Source of the DNA: Dactylellina haptotyla
Taxonomy: Eukaryota; Ascomycota; Orbiliomycetes; Orbiliales; Orbiliaceae
Length of the DNA: 64,000 nt
Reading direction: 5' to 3'
Assembly: GCA_031310005.1 (NCBI GenBank)
Contig: CM062386.1
Coordinates: 1,550,001-1,614,000 of the forward strand
The notes beneath the pieces are model-generated. The model searched no databases. It had not been told where the DNA came from and was given only the letters and a program-made list of their open reading frames with translations. Numbering within the stretch: the first letter of the stretch is position 1; every line of letters starts with the position of its first letter. The position numbers and the translations under genes were made by a program. Below, piece by piece: positions 60,701 through 64,000 of the stretch.

Positions 60701-63700
60701 TCATTGCAGTTGTGTTGTGGCCATGTGGGGCCGTTAGCCTGGTCCCTGCAAAGACAACCCTTCTTTTTTACAATGTTGGACGGAGGAACTAGTTGCAACG
60801 GTGGAACTAATATATTGCCCTAGCCTGATATCGCAACGATATTACCTCCCTATCGTTAACGGAATTATAGCAGATTAACCTACGATCCTTTTTCTCACCT
60901 TTTGCCTACGGATTTTGATTGCCGTTGATCGATCAGTGCAAGAGCGAACATTTTCCGAGTTTTTGGGTTATATTCAAGTGGATATTATTCGAGGCCCTGC
61001 TAGTTGCCTGATGTAAATTGCAATCGACGAAAACGATTCTCCAGGCCTGAGGCATTTTCTAGAATGCAGGAACCGGCGTACAGCACACTCCAGATCACTA
61101 CAGGCAAAATATCGACCTTCCGAACTGACGTTCCGTCTATACGGAGCCTGCATAATGTGCAAGGGCTAATATCATGTATTCCAGAAGCCACCCAAGCCTC
61201 GCTTGAGCGATGGCCAGTTGGATTCAAACCAATTCTCTTTGAGCCGAAATGAAAGAGCAAACGCTGCGTCAAATCCCACACTTTGAAAAGAAATTTCTTG
61301 GAAAAACTACAACCGAGGAAAAAAGCAGAAAGAAAAAAAAAGAGGGCGTTCGTCAGACGCCGTTATAGTCCAGGACGTCAAGGAGATGTTGCAATTAGGC
61401 GCAACAGGAATTCCGAGGCTGTTCTCGTGTTATTCAATTCCGGCGTGCAGGATGACCTGGTCTTTTGATGCATCGATAGTTTCAACCAGGATCCAGGAAG
61501 AAAATATCCGCAGCAGGAACCAACGGATCAACACCTCGGTCAGGATAATCCTTTTAATGCCGAGCCAGGAACCGTAGAAGAGAACCTATCGTGGATTTCC
61601 TTGATAGTTTTGAAGTGCACTGTCCTTCTTTTGTACGACAGCCGTTATCCATCACAGGATGATCATTGCCAATAAATTCCGCATTTGGAGAACACAGTTG
61701 TCAACGCCTTTCTTGTTGTGATATGGTAACCTCGCCTTTTCTCGTCCCGAGGGCACTGTCGTCGATCGCCGATAGGCAACCTTCCTACCTTCCTATAGAA
61801 GCTATACAATTACTAGGATCATGATTCTCTTCTTCGTTTCTTTCTGACATACTTTGTCCCATTCACACAAAATTTTACTATTGGCCGATTTTCGCGAGAA
61901 GGGCTTGACAACATGCCGGAACCTAGAAATCCGGCCCCTCTTCTGTCTTCGCTACAAAAAAGCCAAATGCACCATATCATGCCGTCTCGCAGTCACCGAA
62001 GACGCATCAAGGGTCGTATTTGCAAAGAAAGCGAGATAAGGCAAGTATTTTAAATGAGACTGGCGATGCATCTTGAGTGTTCCTGCATTTTTCCAACGCT
62101 GAGTTTGGCAGGTTCTGAACAGCCGGAACCGAAGCTGCATGCAGACTTTGGTAACGGATTAACTCTCAGGTTCGAATGCACGAGTGACAGTCGAGGGAAA
62201 GTCCGGTAACGGATGTAACGGCCGGTGTGCTGCGGGAGCCCTTGCGTTCCTGGCTTTGGGTCGTTCGACAGCCTGATTCGTCTGCCAAAACCATTAACAT
62301 GCAGCCACATATCAGCCCTCGGTGTTAATATGCCGCATCATAAGAAAGCTTTCGCTCCCAGGGCGAATGTGCGCTTCCATTTGGAATCCTCTCTGTCTTT
62401 TTGAACTCGAAATTGCCAATTAATTTTAAAAAGCTTGGCTACCTCGATAGAAAAGTAGCTTTACCGCAGTCATCCTCGAAAAACTGGTAGACCAGGGCGA
62501 GAAAAGTGACCGTGCAGCTGGATACCTACCTGGGCGGCGGCCGGCTCCTCTTTGCCTGCGGGCGAAAAAGGGCGGTCCAAAATGTAACCTCCTTTGCCAG
62601 CTCATGGGATTTTTCTCTCATAATCTCAATCAGATGTCAGGAACAAGGCATTTGAAGTTTACCGATGGTGATACACATTATCGTATCTGACTCGTCCCCA
62701 TAAATATGATGATCTTTTTCTCGAGTTGGGGATAACCTGATAATATTTTACAACGGATCCCCCGTCAAACAAACAACCGCTGAGATGGACTTACCTACTT
62801 TGGTTTTTTAGTTTCACTGAAATGAAATCATTGTATGGACGCCAGCTTCAGGAGGCGTCGCGGCATCGGCATCCACTGCCGTACAGTTTAGTCGCCTCCA
62901 CTTCAAAATTCTGACGCCTATCAAGATTAAGTTTTCGGGCTCCAAAGTCCGCCACAACTGCCATTGGGGTATCGTGCGTGTCAGAGACAGAGCTGTTTGG
63001 GGCATCCACATCGAGAAACCCCACGCGGGAAGATCTAGAACCCCACGCAACACAAAATCCCATTAAAGGGTAAACAGTCCTCAGACAGTCAGGGGAAATT
63101 ATGGATTCGGCTATGATGGGCGCCTGGGTGAAGAATTTGGGTCGAAAGGTGGAGTCTTGAGGTACTACAGCGGGCTTACAGATCCATAGATAAGGTATCG
63201 CGTATATCGGCATCTTGAAAATGCATGAACTGGAACACTCACGTCGGCGGGATTCAATGCCAAGGAGGCTTGAACGCCGCTTTCGTTCCTTGGTCAGAGA
63301 GCCCACGCGACATTGTTATTATTGTCATGCACGAGGGACGATGTAATTTGGGACTGAGAACCTCATGGAAATACAATTTTGAAATTTCGGGAGGCCCGTC
63401 AGGTGATCCGTGCCAACTTGTAAATGCTGCACCAAAAAATATCTACAGGACAGCTTCAAAGATTACCATATTGAAAGCGTTTCAAGAGGGGTTCTCTTCG
63501 GGAGCAGTCTCATCCGTACATTCGTTCAGCATGCCCCTCTTTCTCTGTCCCGTCCACCTTTTCGAACGAATGATTACCACCCACTTACCGGTCATCTATG
63601 ATCATACTGAATGCAAACTTTGCAATGTCTGAGGACTGCGTTTTTACTTCTTCGTAGACTTTCTTGAGTGATAAACCCGTGTATTGGTATTCATGTTAGA

Positions 63701-64000
63701 GCCGTCCTTATCAATGATATCGATATACCGTATATAATATGATATTCCGCTTCCGCTGTGGGACAATAATATGAGAATACCGATATGATGAGACACCTTC
63801 AAGACTCTTGTCTCTCCCAGTACTCGGGTGGTAGGCGCCCGACAGGTGTCCAGGTATGTCTTAGCTTATACGCATCCAATCTCCACTGAGAGGTTTACCT
63901 GAATTTGCGGGTCCCGGAATGTGAGAGGCGCCACCGCGCACTGAGGTTTTCGCTCGGCTGTGCGAATGGGATATGATTTGTTTCGGCTCCGAAACTGTAT
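57724..64000. other. 6.3-kb gene-poor right end
   Basis: Beyond the promoter of the rhodopsin-family gene I see no supportable gene. Open frames at 59,400-59,630 (starts GTG), 62,848-63,306 (minus) and 63,225-63,632 (plus) have no recognisable domain; the last two overlap on opposite strands. A gene reaching in from the right edge cannot be excluded. Confidence 0.5.

Overview
The window looks like nuclear chromosomal DNA of a filamentous ascomycete (Pezizomycotina). The signs are short spliceosomal introns of about 50-100 bp with GT..AG ends, a tRNA-Ser with a 17-nt intron next to the anticodon, and a gene set typical of these fungi: a PNP-NACHT-ankyrin NOD-like receptor, a Pth11/rhodopsin-type seven-helix protein, a DUF7707-like GPI protein, and F-box proteins with leucine-rich tails. 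I cannot fix the class. Leotiomycetes or Orbiliomycetes are guesses. I saw no retroelement, transposase, CRISPR array or organellar gene.

Left part (1-12.2 kb): the C-terminal ~812 residues of a Neo1/ATP9A-type P4-ATPase, cut by the window edge; tRNA-Ser(AGA); a small secreted six-cysteine protein; a DnaJ protein with a long charged helix and a C-terminal cysteine cluster; an acidic-tailed unknown; and the first of three related F-box genes. Centre (12.2-26 kb): a 2,580-residue cytoskeletal protein with a GAR (GAS2) domain, followed by an amino-acid permease and a GPI-anchored protein that share a divergent promoter region.

After a 4.8-kb gene-poor gap comes a block at 30.8-45.0 kb: F-box paralogue 2, a kelch-type single-pass membrane protein, F-box paralogue 3, a secreted carboxylesterase with a C-type-lectin-like N-terminus, and a kinase-like protein with degraded catalytic motifs. 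The right third is sparse. It holds a PNP-NACHT-ankyrin receptor (48.8-52.2 kb) and a rhodopsin-family membrane protein (56.4-57.7 kb), separated by long stretches with no gene I can support. The last 6.3 kb is empty apart from short unassigned ORFs.

The genes do not form one obvious pathway. The left half holds mainly conserved housekeeping functions (lipid flippase, tRNA, permease, cytoskeleton). The right half is enriched in sensing, recognition and turnover proteins (NLR, kelch receptor, lectin-esterase, F-box family, pseudokinase, seven-helix protein), as expected of an accessory region. All splice models were made by eye, and every multi-exon CDS reported sums to a whole number of codons.
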